NCBI RefSeq assembly: GCF_014202475.1
Contig: NZ_JACHGV010000017.1
Coordinates: 1-64,000 of the forward strand
Reading direction: 5' to 3'
DNA from: Streptomyces paradoxus
Lineage (GTDB): Bacteria; Actinomycetota; Actinomycetes; Streptomycetales; Streptomycetaceae
Length of the DNA stretch: 64,000 bases
The translations under genes and the position numbers were made by a program. Each line of letters starts with the position of its first letter. Within the stretch, counting starts at the first letter, position 1. This document shows, one piece after another, positions 1-8,330 of this stretch. The notes below the pieces were generated by a model, which was not told where the DNA came from, made no database searches, and saw nothing but the letters and a program-made list of their open reading frames with translations.

Positions 1-537
1 GACGGTCAGGCCCGGAGCGACGACGTTGACCCGGATGTTGCGCGGGGCCCATTCGATCGCCGCGCCCTTGGCGAGCATGATGAGGCCCCCCTTGGCGGCG
101 GAGTACAGGACCTGCCCGGACATGCCGACCATGCCCAGCCGTGAACTGACGCAGACGAACGAGCCGCCGGTCTCGGGCATCAGCGGCGCGAAATGCTTCA
201 TCACCAGGAACGCGCTGAGCAGGTTGCTCTCGAGCACGTTCTTCGCGTCGTCGTAGGCCATCTCGGTGAGCGGACTGGTCGCCTGCAGGCCGTGGTTGAG
301 GACGACGACGTCGACGGTGCCGAAGGACTCGGCGGCCTGCTTGGCCAGGTGCTCGACGAACGTCTCGTCGTTGAGGTCTCCGGGAACATACAGGTCGTCG
401 GGCTCAGCGCTGTCGAGCCGCTCCCTGCGGCCGGTGAGCAGCAGCCGCGCGCCCTCGCGGCGGAAGTGGGAACTCACCGCCTGCCCTATGCCGCTGCTGG
501 CGCCGGTCACCAGGGCCGTGACGTTGTTGAGTCTCAT
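1..537 (-). CDS. SDR family oxidoreductase (3' end beyond window)
   Basis: Short-chain dehydrogenase/reductase, NAD(P)-dependent and cytosolic; only the first 179 residues are in the window. The Rossmann motif TGASSGIG is at residues 11-18, the NAG-like NHG near 81-83, catalytic Ser at 131-132 and the YxxxK motif as Y145-SAA-K149. A typical SDR is about 250 residues, so roughly 70 are missing. The ATG at 537 starts the protein just before the glycine motif, as usual. It follows the PLP enzyme at 615-1724 on the same strand with a 77-bp gap and probably belongs to the Rid - PLP enzyme - SDR operon. The substrate is unknown; oxidation of a hydroxy-acid or amino alcohol would fit the context. 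Confidence 0.9.
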   Translation of the reverse strand, partial: MRLNNVTALVTGASSGIGQAVSSHFRREGARLLLTGRRERLDSAEPDDLYVPGDLNDETFVEHLAKQAAESFGTVDVVVLNHGLQATSPLTEMAYDDAKNVLESNLLSAFLVMKHFAPLMPETGGSFVCVSSRLGMVGMSGQVLYSAAKGGLIMLAKGAAIEWAPRNIRVNVVAPGLTV

Positions 538-614
538 GTCAGGCACTCCTCATTACGGGGGAGGTCGGTCGGGGGTGAGGGCTTGGGGAGGACGGGGGTC
601 CCGTCCCGTGCCGG

Positions 615-1724
615 TCAGTTGAGGAATCCGCGGGCGTCGACCGGCCACCGCTCCAGCGACATGCCCGTGCTGTCGGAGACGATCAGCTCCTCGAAACCGA
701 GGACGACGGGGCATACATGGTTGGGCACCACCGGTACAACGCTTCCGACGCTGGGGCGGAAGTCGCCGTCCGGCAGCGGGAGGAACCCGTGGTACTCGTT
801 GACCTTGGACAGGACCGCCTTCGTGCCGGCGATGCCGCCGTAGCCGATCTCGGGGCTTCCTTCTTTGCTGAGGGCCTTGTTGCCCACATCGACGATGACC
901 TGGTCGGGGACCCAGTCGCTGACCACGGTGCCGGCGACGAACAGCGCGATCTGGTCCTCCGCGCAAGCACCCAGCCGGGCGTTGTTCAGATCGCCGAAGA
1001 CGTACTCGCCGGGACGGATCTCGGTAATCACGCTGCTGCTGGTGGAGAACTCGACGGTGGGCGTGGAGCCGGCGCTGACCACCTCAGCGGTGACCCCGAC
1101 GCCTTCGAGGCTGCGTACAGCGGTGGCGAGCGCGGCCTCCTGGTCCTGCGCGGCCCGCCGGCGAGCGTCGCGACCGAGGCAGCCGTGACCGGGATAGGTG
1201 AAGACGCCCGCCGGCACCAGACCGCGCTTGCGGGCGGCGAGCGCGAGGTCGCCCGCAAGCTCTGGCGGCGCCCCGGAACGACGGGCGCCGCAGTCGACCT
1301 CGATCACGACCTGCAGGCGGTCCGGTTCGTCTCCCATCGCGTCGGCGAGGGCCTCGATCGCCGCGACGTTGTCGACGCCGACCCGCAGCCGGACGGACTC
1401 GGCGAGCCGGCGGATCCGGGGCTTCTTCGATCCCGCGGCCCAGATCGGGTAGGCGAGGAAGATGTCGTCGAAGCCGGCTGCGGCGAAGACCTCTGCCTCA
1501 CCGACGTTTCCCGCGGTGATCCCGACCGCGCCGGCCTCGATCTGGCGCCGACCGATCTCCACGCACTTGTGTGTCTTGACGTGCGGCCTGACCTTGATGT
1601 TGTGCTGGTCGGCGAAGCCCTGCATGCGGTCGATGTTGCCCTGCATGACGTCGACCAGCACGATCGGCGCGGGGGTGTCGATCCGCTCGACCAGAGCATC
1701 GAGTGCTCGTTGCAGCTGATTCAC
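615..1724 (-). CDS. D-serine dehydratase / D-threonine aldolase-like PLP enzyme
   Basis: PLP-dependent enzyme of the alanine-racemase N-terminal fold (DSD1 / D-threonine aldolase group), which removes ammonia from, or cleaves, D-3-hydroxy-amino acids. The motif RPHVKTHK carries the expected PLP lysine (Lys50), and PNHVC near residues 334-338 supplies the His/Cys zinc site typical of metal-dependent D-serine dehydratases. About 369 residues, normal for the family. The GTG at 1724 was chosen because AAGGAGGG lies 5-9 bases upstream; the frame stays open to 1847 without a better start. It lies between a Rid gene and an SDR gene on the same strand, which fits handling of an enamine/imine product. 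Dehydratase and aldolase cannot be told apart here. Confidence 0.88.
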   Translation of the reverse strand: MNQLQRALDALVERIDTPAPIVLVDVMQGNIDRMQGFADQHNIKVRPHVKTHKCVEIGRRQIEAGAVGITAGNVGEAEVFAAAGFDDIFLAYPIWAAGSKKPRIRRLAESVRLRVGVDNVAAIEALADAMGDEPDRLQVVIEVDCGARRSGAPPELAGDLALAARKRGLVPAGVFTYPGHGCLGRDARRRAAQDQEAALATAVRSLEGVGVTAEVVSAGSTPTVEFSTSSSVITEIRPGEYVFGDLNNARLGACAEDQIALFVAGTVVSDWVPDQVIVDVGNKALSKEGSPEIGYGGIAGTKAVLSKVNEYHGFLPLPDGDFRPSVGSVVPVVPNHVCPVVLGFEELIVSDSTGMSLERWPVDARGFLN

Positions 1725-1748
1725 GCTGCCCTCCTTGTGGTTCTGCCT

Positions 1749-1790
1749 GGAACGATCGAGGGGAACGATCCAGGGGAAATGATCGAGGGG
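1749..1790. repeat. Three short tandem repeats upstream of the PLP-enzyme gene
   Basis: Three imperfect 12-17-bp units built on GGGAACGATCSAG follow each other in the 149-bp gap between the Rid gene and the GTG at 1724. The third unit has AAATGATC in place of AACGATC. They are in the leader of the downstream gene and could be a protein-binding array or slippage product; nothing shows which. Confidence 0.5.
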
Positions 1791-1873
1791 CGCGGGTGCT
1801 GACTCCCCTCGATGCCGAACGCGCGTGCCCCGCGATATCGCGCGCACTCGGGTACACCGCCGTCGGGGCCGCC

Positions 1874-2362
1874 CTACGCAGCGGCGATGACCATCTGGAT
1901 CTCGACCGGACTGTTGAGCGGCAGCCCGGCGACACCGATCGCGGTACGGGCGTGCCGTCCGTTCTCGCCCAGTACCTCGATGAGCAGTTCACTGGCCGCG
2001 TTGGCGACCTGCGACTGCTCACCGAAGTCCGGCGTACTGGCCACGAAGACCAGCATCTGCACGATCCGGACCCGGTCCAGATCGCCCACCGCCTGCACGG
2101 CGGCGGCGAGGCAGTTCAGCACGGCATCGTGCGCGAGTGACCGCGCCGTCTCGAGGTCGATGTCCCTGCTGACAGTGCCCTGCCCCAGCAGCCAACCGTC
2201 CCGGTAAGGCAGCTGGCCCGAAATGTGGATGCTGGAGCCCACCGTCCGGTGGTGCACGTAGTGCGGGTTCTCCCGGAGCTTGGGAAGGGCCAGCCCCAGG
2301 GCCTGAAGCCGATCGGAAGCCGAGTCGGTGTTCGCCGCCGAAGTCTCATGATTCTTGATCAT
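1874..2362 (-). CDS. Rid (YjgF/YER057c/UK114) family protein, copy 1
   Basis: Small Rid-family protein of 162 residues, longer than E. coli RidA (about 128) by an N-terminal extension. RidA proteins hydrolyse reactive enamine/imine intermediates released by PLP enzymes. The conserved C-terminal block is present, but the position of the catalytic arginine of RidA (in VARLP) reads VAGLP, so Arg is replaced by Gly. This suggests a Rid subgroup without classic imine deaminase activity. It is first in a minus-strand operon with the PLP enzyme and the SDR, and a GntR-type palindrome lies about 70 bp upstream. It is a close paralogue of the gene at 14155-14640; their last 236 bp of alignable DNA are nearly identical. 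Confidence 0.9.
   Translation of the reverse strand: MIKNHETSAANTDSASDRLQALGLALPKLRENPHYVHHRTVGSSIHISGQLPYRDGWLLGQGTVSRDIDLETARSLAHDAVLNCLAAAVQAVGDLDRVRIVQMLVFVASTPDFGEQSQVANAASELLIEVLGENGRHARTAIGVAGLPLNSPVEIQMVIAAA
1892..2127 (-). repeat. 236-bp near-identical inverted repeat, left copy
   Basis: Read on the minus strand, this block matches 14387-14622 on the plus strand with only about three mismatches by eye. It lies inside the Rid gene, and similarity drops sharply on its 5' side although the proteins remain homologous. This looks like gene conversion or recent duplication of part of the gene. Confidence 0.85.
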
Positions 2363-2433
2363 CTGTACTCGGCTCTCCTCTCGAGTAACGGCGGCGACAA
2401 AACCCCTTATGGCGGCTTAAAACCGTCACCTAT

Positions 2434-2448
2434 TGTCGTTTGTCGACC
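2434..2448. promoter_or_regulatory. Candidate GntR operator before the Rid-PLP-SDR operon
   Basis: TGTCGTTTGTCGACC differs at two bases from the palindromic unit GGTCGATTGTCGACC found twice before the HAD gene at 13400, and resembles a third site before the gntR gene. It lies 72 bp upstream of the Rid start. FCD-type GntR regulators commonly bind such short palindromes. That the GntR at 12456-13142 binds here is inference. Confidence 0.55.
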
Positions 2449-2524
2449 ATATGGCTGTCCATCGAGTACTGTCAATACGAACTTCAACCTCGAACGCGGC
2501 CGCGGAATCAGTTCGAGAGTGCGA

Positions 2525-2589
2525 TGTGGCGGTTCAGGGCAAGCGCGCAGCGGCCGTTCAGGCAAGTGTGTAGCGGCCGTTCAGGCAAG
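2525..2589. repeat. 23-bp tandem repeat, three units
   Basis: Two exact copies of AGCGGCCGTTCAGGCAAG occur 23 bp apart at 2549-2566 and 2572-2589, preceded by a degenerate copy (GGCGGTTCAGGGCAAG). The array is in the gene-poor stretch 2363-3223. No spacers are present, so it is not a CRISPR array. Confidence 0.7.
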
Positions 2590-2673
2590 CGCCTGTGGCG
2601 TGAGACGCCAGGCGGGTCCGGGACTGACCGAGTGTCTACGGGCACTCGCGGGCCGGGAGGAACGCCGGCCCCA

Positions 2674-3223
2674 TCACCGTGCCGGGACGACCGCCGGCGA
2701 GGACATCATGGATACTCTGCCGTCCGCGGTCGCGCCTCCAGCACGGCGCACCCACCGTGGCCGCGACTGAGGCCCGGACGCCGCACCAGTGTGGGGGACG
2801 GCATCCGGGCAGGCCAAGAACGGGGCGCCCGGAGGGAGGAGCCTCCGGCTCGACCGGGTGCAGGAGGCGAGGCCGTGGCGGTCGGCCTTCAGCGGGCCGC
2901 CGCTCCGGTCGAAGCGGACCAGACTGGTCGCGGAGGTTCTTGCGCGTGCCTTTCGCGGTGGCCGTCCTGACGCTGGCCACCGCGACGGACGGGGTGGCAA
3001 CACCGAGTGAGCCGCGAGTCCACTCCAGTCGGCGCTGGTGACGGCCGCTTCCTTCTTCAGCCACCGGTCGATGTCCGTGTCGAAGCCCTTGTCGTAGTGG
3101 TTGGGCGGATCGGCGAGTTCGTTGCGCTCGTCCTCCGTGAGCTTGCGTGGGCCACCGGGGAGGACGGGTTCAACGGGAAGGCCCCACTGGGATGGGGACG
3201 GTTCGGTGGGGGTCTGAGGCCCG
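2674..3223 (-). other. Gene-poor stretch with an open frame lacking a good start
   Basis: Between the Rid gene and the M14 gene there is no convincing complete gene. On the minus strand one frame is open from about 3223 to 2674. Its first part looks like real protein, with LTEDERNELADPPNHYD followed by DIDRWLKKEAA, but no ATG or GTG with a ribosome site precedes it, and the second half is low-complexity Arg/Pro-rich. I do not recognise a family. It is probably a decayed or truncated gene whose start was lost when the M14 gene came to lie beside it. Confidence 0.35.
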
Positions 3224-4195
3224 TCAGTCGTGGGGGGTGGCGATGGCGGCGAGGTGTGTGCCGGGGCGCACGGTCAGCCCGCTCATGTTGTAGATGATCA
3301 TTCCGGTGGAGACGGCGGCGACCTTGTGTTCGGCGCCGTCGGCCGGGTCGATGATGCGGCCGATGGTCTGCCCCTCGGTCACTTCGTCACCGGTGACCGC
3401 ATCCGGGTACCAGAGGCCTGCGGCCGGAGACTCGACGTCGCCCGTCCAGATCCAGTCGCGTGGCTGCACGGTCGGCTGCTTGATGTGCTCAGACGCCTCG
3501 ATGGCACCGAGGTGGCGCAGGAGACGGTACAGGGCGTCGAGCAGCCTGCGCACGGTGGCCGGGTCCCGGTCGCCGAGTTGGCCGGTCTCGACGAGGATCG
3601 CGGGGACACCCTGCCGGTTCGCCGCGGCGTGGCTGTTGCCGCCGTCGGCGCTGGTGCCGAAGATGACCAGCTCGTATCCGACCGCGTGGGCCATCGCCCT
3701 GTTCTTCGCGTCCAGAGCGTCGTCGCCGGTCAGGCGGTAGCCGACGAAGTCGAGCAGATACTGGTCGATGCCGCCGCTGTGCAGGTCCACGTAGGCGTCG
3801 GCGCCGTCGATCAGGTGCTCGAACAGCCAGGCCGCCATGCGGTCGCTGGGCCCACCGTCCTTGTCGCCGGGAAAGACGCGGTTGATGTTGACGCCGTCCA
3901 GCGGGGAGATGTTGAGCCTGCCCCCGTAAACGGCCGGGGGGTTGGCCACCGGGCAGATCACCAGCTGGCCGGCGACCTCTTCCGGTTCCAGCAGCCCGGC
4001 CAGGCGGGTGGCGGCGTCGACGCCGATGAACTCGCCGCCGTGGACACCACCGGTGATCACGACCCTGGGGCCGGGGCGGGAGCCGTTGACGAGGATCAGG
4101 GGGACCTCCGCCGTCGTGGAGCCGAGGTCGGCGGACAGGCTCCCGCGGGTCTTCCGGCCGGGCTCGGCCCGCAGCGCGCCGATGGTCAGGGTCAT
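3224..4195 (-). CDS. Succinylglutamate desuccinylase / aspartoacylase family metal hydrolase
   Basis: Zinc-dependent deacylase of the M14-related AspA/AstE family, 323 residues, cytosolic. The metal ligands are visible: H52 and E55 in GGVHGGEF, H139 in VDLHSGG; the general base is probably the Glu in ILVETGQ near residue 202. Family members remove acetyl or succinyl groups from amino acids, for example DoeB in ectoine breakdown, so an N-acyl amino acid or diamine is the likely substrate. The C-terminal 100 residues form a biotinyl-like barrel with GDEVTEGQTIG. The ATG at 4195 gives a normal N-terminus. An FAD-oxidase remnant lies immediately upstream. Confidence 0.88.
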   Translation of the reverse strand: MTLTIGALRAEPGRKTRGSLSADLGSTTAEVPLILVNGSRPGPRVVITGGVHGGEFIGVDAATRLAGLLEPEEVAGQLVICPVANPPAVYGGRLNISPLDGVNINRVFPGDKDGGPSDRMAAWLFEHLIDGADAYVDLHSGGIDQYLLDFVGYRLTGDDALDAKNRAMAHAVGYELVIFGTSADGGNSHAAANRQGVPAILVETGQLGDRDPATVRRLLDALYRLLRHLGAIEASEHIKQPTVQPRDWIWTGDVESPAAGLWYPDAVTGDEVTEGQTIGRIIDPADGAEHKVAAVSTGMIIYNMSGLTVRPGTHLAAIATPHD

Positions 4196-4212
4196 GGCTC
4201 TCCTCGTTCGGG

Positions 4213-4350
4213 CTCAGGCCGCGGAGCGGCCGATTGTGGTGAAGAAGTCGATCGACTGGGAGGCGCGGCGCTCCGGGGCGAGGTCCGCGGCGATGTCGCC
4301 CATGGCGGGCGAGAGCTTGAAGCCCTGGCCGGAGTGGCCGGCCAGCAGGG
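4213..4350 (-). pseudogene. C-terminal fragment of a DAO-family FAD oxidoreductase
   Basis: Minus-strand translation gives LLAGHSGQGFKLSPAMG and continues to a TGA at 4213-4215. The GHSGQGFK element is the conserved C-terminal FAD-contact segment of D-amino acid oxidase/sarcosine oxidase-type enzymes. Only about 45 residues remain of a normal 370-400, and homology stops abruptly near 4350. It is the residue of a deletion that brought the M14 gene next to the kinase-aminotransferase gene. Confidence 0.75.
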
Positions 4351-4407
4351 CACTTCTCGCTTTCGCAGGCCACTCTCGTTCCCTGCCTCAGTGGACGGTT
4401 GCCCGTC

Positions 4408-7400
4408 TCAGGACTGAACGGCCGAGCGCAGCTCGGGCAGGGACAGGACCTCGTCCAGCACGTCGACGTAGAGATCCACGTGCTCGCGGCGGAAGGTCAT
4501 GGGCGGTTTGATCTTCAGTACGTTGTCGTGCACGCCATTGGGGAAGACGATGACGCCTCGCTCCTTCATGAGTTCGGTGACCATGAAGGCCTGCTCAGTG
4601 GCCGGCATCTTGGTGGTGCGGTTGCGGACCAGTTCGACGCCGAGGTAGAGCCCTTCCGCCCGCACGTCACCGATGAGCGGTTGGCGCTGCTGGAGCTCGC
4701 GCAGCGACTGGGCGAAGTACCCGCCCACGCTCACGGCGTTCTCCCTCAGTCCATCCTGCTCGACGATGTCGAGCACGGCCTCGCCGATCGCGCAGGAGAC
4801 CGGGTTGCCGCCGAAGGTGTTGAAGTACTTCATACCCGTGTCGAACGCGTCGGCGATCTCCCGAGTCGTGACCACCGCCGCGAGGGGATGCCCGTTCCCG
4901 AGCGGTTTGCCCATCGTGACGATGTCCGGGACCACCCCCTGGAGCTCGAACCCCCACCAGGGCCCGAGTCGTCCGACGCCGACCTGGACCTCGTCGGAGA
5001 TGCACAGGGCGCCCGCCCGCCTGGCAGTGGTGAACACGCCGTCGAGGTAGCCGTCGGGAAACACGATGTTCCCACCCGATCCCATCAGGGACTCGGCGAT
5101 GAAGGCGGCCGGGGGGCGGCCGTCGGCCGTGATCCGCTCGATGACAGCCGCGGCGTCGCGCGCGTACTTGACTCCGGCGTCCGTGTCGTCGTACCCGTAG
5201 GTGCTGCGGTAGCGGTCCGGGATGACGACCTCGTGGGTGGTCGCGGGTGCACCGGCGCCGCCGGGGCCCTTGTAACGGTTCGGGCTGATCCCGGTCACCA
5301 CGCCGGTGTTTCCGTGGTACGCGCCGTCGATGTTGACGATGTGCCGGCGACCTGTCACCTGGCGGGCGATCCGCAGCGCCAGGTCGTTTGCCTCGCTGCC
5401 GGTGCACACGAGGAAGACGACCTCGAGCGGGTCGGGCAGGGTGGCTACCAGCTTCTGCACGTAACTGGCGATCTGCGGGTAGACGAAACGGCTGTTGGTG
5501 TTGAGCTTGCGCATCTGTCGGGTGGCGGCGGCCGTCACCCGTGGCTCGGCATGGCCGACGTGGGTGACGTTGTTCAGTGAGTCCAGATAGGCCAGGCCGT
5601 CCTCGTCGTGGAACCACACGTCCCGCCCACGCACGAGGTTCATCGGGGTGCGGTAGTAGTTGCGCTGGGAGCGGGCGATGTGGCGACGGCGCACTGAGAC
5701 GACGTCGTCGATGGTGGGGGCCGCGGCGGGGGATTCGGTGAACCCGAGGAGCCGGGCGGGGTCGGGTGACAGGTGGCTCCACACCTGCCGTGCGGAGGGC
5801 GGCACGGCACGAGGGGGCGGCCACGTGGCCATCCGTGCGGTGCGGTGGACCTGCACCTGGACGCAGGGCGCGAGCGGGTCCGTCTCCTCGCTCGCGCCGG
5901 CACGTCCCAACGGCGCCCCGGCCGGGACTGTCGCCGCAACGGGCGGCGTGTCGTCGAGTCCCCACCAGCACGTCCAGAACTCCAGCCCTTCGACCTCATG
6001 TCGCAGCACCAACGGCATCCCTGCGCCACCGCGGGCCTCGACGATGCCGGACAGCGGGCTGGCAACCTCCTCGGCGTCGGCCACGATCAGCGAGCCGCCG
6101 ACCTGAACCGTCGCGGGCTCCTCGGCTCCCGGGCGGCGCCGGCCCCCCAGGAGCAGCGATGCGCTGAGGTGGGGCACGTAGCCCCGTCGCCGTCGTCCGT
6201 CGAGGATGTTGTCGATGCTCGCGCGCAGCGCCCTCGCGTCGTGCCAGTCGACTTCGTCGTAGAGATCACTTGCCGGTCGCAGGTCGAGCAGTTGCGGGGC
6301 CGGTGCGTACGGGTCACCGTCTCGGGCCGCCTCTACCAGGACCTCTTCCAAACCCCGCTGCTCCCGCGTCGGGGGGAGCCCACACGCGACCCGGAACATC
6401 GCCTCGGCGACGTCGGGGCAGACCTCGGCCACCTGCGCGATCGCGGGCCATGTGTGTTGCATGCGGGTCCGCCCGTACGGCGTGTCGCTCTCGGCGACCC
6501 GGCGCGTCCACGTCACGGCGTTCATGCACAGCCGGGCGGCCGCCAACGGATAGACAGCCGCCAGTTCCTCAGCCGTCAGGGGGAGCACCGAGTGGAAGCC
6601 GGCCACGACTTCGGCCGCCGCAGCGAGCGGGTCGGCCTTGCGGACCATGGCGTAGCCCGCCGCGATCGCCACCTCCGCCGCGCGCACACTGTAGAGCGAG
6701 TCGCCCAGGTCGACGATGCCCGAGATCCGCAGCACCCCGTCCTCGTCAGCGTCGGCCAGGACGTTGGCGTCATTGAGATCCTGGTGTACGACGCTCCGCG
6801 GCAGTCGGTCCCATGCCGGCAGGAGATCGTCGTACCAGCCCATGATCGTGCGCACCGACTCCCGCCGGTCCGCGTCCTGTACAGCGTGCAGCGACGCCTC
6901 GACGATCTCAGCGGCCCGGCGCATGTCCCAGTCGTGCGGTTCCAAGCCCACCGGTGGCTCCACGCTGGAGAGTCCGAGGCTCAGCCGCCCAGCGGCCTCT
7001 CCCAGCTGGCGCAGAAGCGCTGCGGGGTGGTCGTCGAGATCCGCCAGGACCCGACCCTCAAGCCAGCTCATCACGCGAACCACGTGCGTTCGGCCCTCGT
7101 GGACGACGGCGGCAAGGAACTTCCCCTCGCGTATCGGGACCAGCCGTGGAACCGGAAGGTCGGGAACGGTGGAGGCCAGATGCTGGAGGAGCGAGTTCTG
7201 CCAGAGAACGTCGGCCGAGTCCGGCTCCGCGCGGGTGACCCGTACGAAGTAGCGCATGCCGTCGTCGCCGGTGATCCGGACGTTCTGGTCGACCTCCCCT
7301 CCCAGGGGGTGCTGGACATATCCCTCGAGTCCGAAGGACTGCCGCAGCACGTGATCGAGGAGCGGGCCCGGCAGTTGGCCGGTGTGACCGGGGGTGGTCG

Positions 7401-7434
7401 TTCCGTCCTGGCCTGTGGTGGTCACAGAGGTCAT
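4408..7434 (-). CDS. Kinase - M23-like - class III aminotransferase fusion (candidate amino-alcohol kinase/phospho-lyase)
   Basis: A three-part protein of about 1,008 residues. The N-terminal third is an aminoglycoside-phosphotransferase/ChoK-type kinase with HQDLNDAN and the following DLGD metal motif. The middle (about 420-580) resembles an M23 peptidase barrel. The C-terminal 420 residues are a class III PLP aminotransferase fold with CTGSEAND, DEVQVGVGR and the PLP lysine in TMGKPLGNG. In animals the matching separate proteins are hydroxylysine kinase and phosphohydroxylysine or phosphoethanolamine phospho-lyases, so phosphorylation of an amino alcohol followed by elimination to an aldehyde is a reasonable inference. 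ATG 7434 has GAGAGA upstream; an in-frame ATG at 7476 adds 14 residues. Confidence 0.9.
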   Translation of the reverse strand: MTSVTTTGQDGTTTPGHTGQLPGPLLDHVLRQSFGLEGYVQHPLGGEVDQNVRITGDDGMRYFVRVTRAEPDSADVLWQNSLLQHLASTVPDLPVPRLVPIREGKFLAAVVHEGRTHVVRVMSWLEGRVLADLDDHPAALLRQLGEAAGRLSLGLSSVEPPVGLEPHDWDMRRAAEIVEASLHAVQDADRRESVRTIMGWYDDLLPAWDRLPRSVVHQDLNDANVLADADEDGVLRISGIVDLGDSLYSVRAAEVAIAAGYAMVRKADPLAAAAEVVAGFHSVLPLTAEELAAVYPLAAARLCMNAVTWTRRVAESDTPYGRTRMQHTWPAIAQVAEVCPDVAEAMFRVACGLPPTREQRGLEEVLVEAARDGDPYAPAPQLLDLRPASDLYDEVDWHDARALRASIDNILDGRRRRGYVPHLSASLLLGGRRRPGAEEPATVQVGGSLIVADAEEVASPLSGIVEARGGAGMPLVLRHEVEGLEFWTCWWGLDDTPPVAATVPAGAPLGRAGASEETDPLAPCVQVQVHRTARMATWPPPRAVPPSARQVWSHLSPDPARLLGFTESPAAAPTIDDVVSVRRRHIARSQRNYYRTPMNLVRGRDVWFHDEDGLAYLDSLNNVTHVGHAEPRVTAAATRQMRKLNTNSRFVYPQIASYVQKLVATLPDPLEVVFLVCTGSEANDLALRIARQVTGRRHIVNIDGAYHGNTGVVTGISPNRYKGPGGAGAPATTHEVVIPDRYRSTYGYDDTDAGVKYARDAAAVIERITADGRPPAAFIAESLMGSGGNIVFPDGYLDGVFTTARRAGALCISDEVQVGVGRLGPWWGFELQGVVPDIVTMGKPLGNGHPLAAVVTTREIADAFDTGMKYFNTFGGNPVSCAIGEAVLDIVEQDGLRENAVSVGGYFAQSLRELQQRQPLIGDVRAEGLYLGVELVRNRTTKMPATEQAFMVTELMKERGVIVFPNGVHDNVLKIKPPMTFRREHVDLYVDVLDEVLSLPELRSAVQS

Positions 7435-8131
7435 CGGTGCGTTCTCTCTCTCGTCGTCAGGTCGCTCATCACTCACCGTGGGCCTGTGTCACGACGCTCA
7501 GGTCGTGGCCAGTCCCCCGCCGCCACCCGTGTCCGCCACCCGTGTCGGCTTTGCCCGACGCTGTCAGCCAGTTCCCGGACGGTCCGATCGATCGCGGTTC
7601 CCGGAGGCGGCGGGCAGAGCTGCCGCGGCTGTGTCTCGATCGCTTCACGGGCTGCGCAGACCTTGGCCAAGTCGACGACCGACAGGTCCAGGGCGAACTC
7701 CCCCGTTTGGTGCTCCGCCTCGATGCCCCACTCCGAGGGCCGCAGGGGCCCGGGCCGGGACGCGCTCCAGCACTTGGTCGGCATCAGGTCCGAGGTGGGC
7801 CGTCCGTCAAAGGCGGAGCGCTCATCGAGACCTGTCATCTGCTCACGCGGCGGCGGCGGTTATGACGTCCCAGGTGACGTTGGAGGGAGCACCCCGCGCA
7901 GCGCCTGGGCGGGGTCCAGCGGTGTCCTCATGGTCCTCGACCCTCGCCTTGAGCTCGGCGTAGTCTCTGGGGGATCCTGGGTGATCTCGATCCCGCTCTG
8001 CCTGGCGAACCGCTGACACCGACCCGAGGAACGCGGCGTCCTCAGCAGCGCCTGCTCAAGGTGACGGACTGAGGATCAGGTGCCTACGGAAGTGCCATAG
8101 CTGCTCCAAGTGCGTGGTCATGTCACGAGCT
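7435..8131. other. Gene-poor interval between the fusion gene and the regulator
   Basis: Roughly 700 bp in which I find no convincing gene. Open frames exist on both strands, as expected at this GC content, but none has a credible ribosome site or recognisable domain. A short minus-strand piece near 7860-8010 (reading DYAELKARVEDHE) looks coding-like and may be debris. The stretch probably also holds the leader of the minus-strand fusion gene. Confidence 0.4.
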
Positions 8132-8239
8132 TTCTCCGGCCCGAGGTGATGCGTCAGATGAAATACCGCGGAGAATCCGGCAACAAGGGACGCGAGGCCG
8201 CGACATCGACCCCGTATTTTGTGCTTGTGCACAATTACT
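8132..8239 (+). repeat. 108-bp element, left copy, with TTGTGC palindrome
   Basis: This block is about 85-90% identical to the reverse complement of 9741-9848, and the pair flank the regulator gene at 8331-9548. It contains the inverted repeat TTGTGCTTGTGCACAA and a conserved core GAGAATCCGGCAACAAGGGA. It lies between the divergently oriented fusion gene and the regulator, and probably is a regulator-bound promoter region. Confidence 0.75.
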
Positions 8240-8330
8240 GCCAGGGAGTCCCACCGGCATGTCAGCGGTATTACCCGGAGACGGCCCCGGATCCGTCCGG
8301 TGACGGCTGTCGTCGGGAGAGGCGGTCCTC

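Noticed and set aside
2525..2589. A CRISPR-like repeat array
   Set aside because: Units follow each other with a few variable bases and no spacers, only three copies exist, and no cas genes are in the window.
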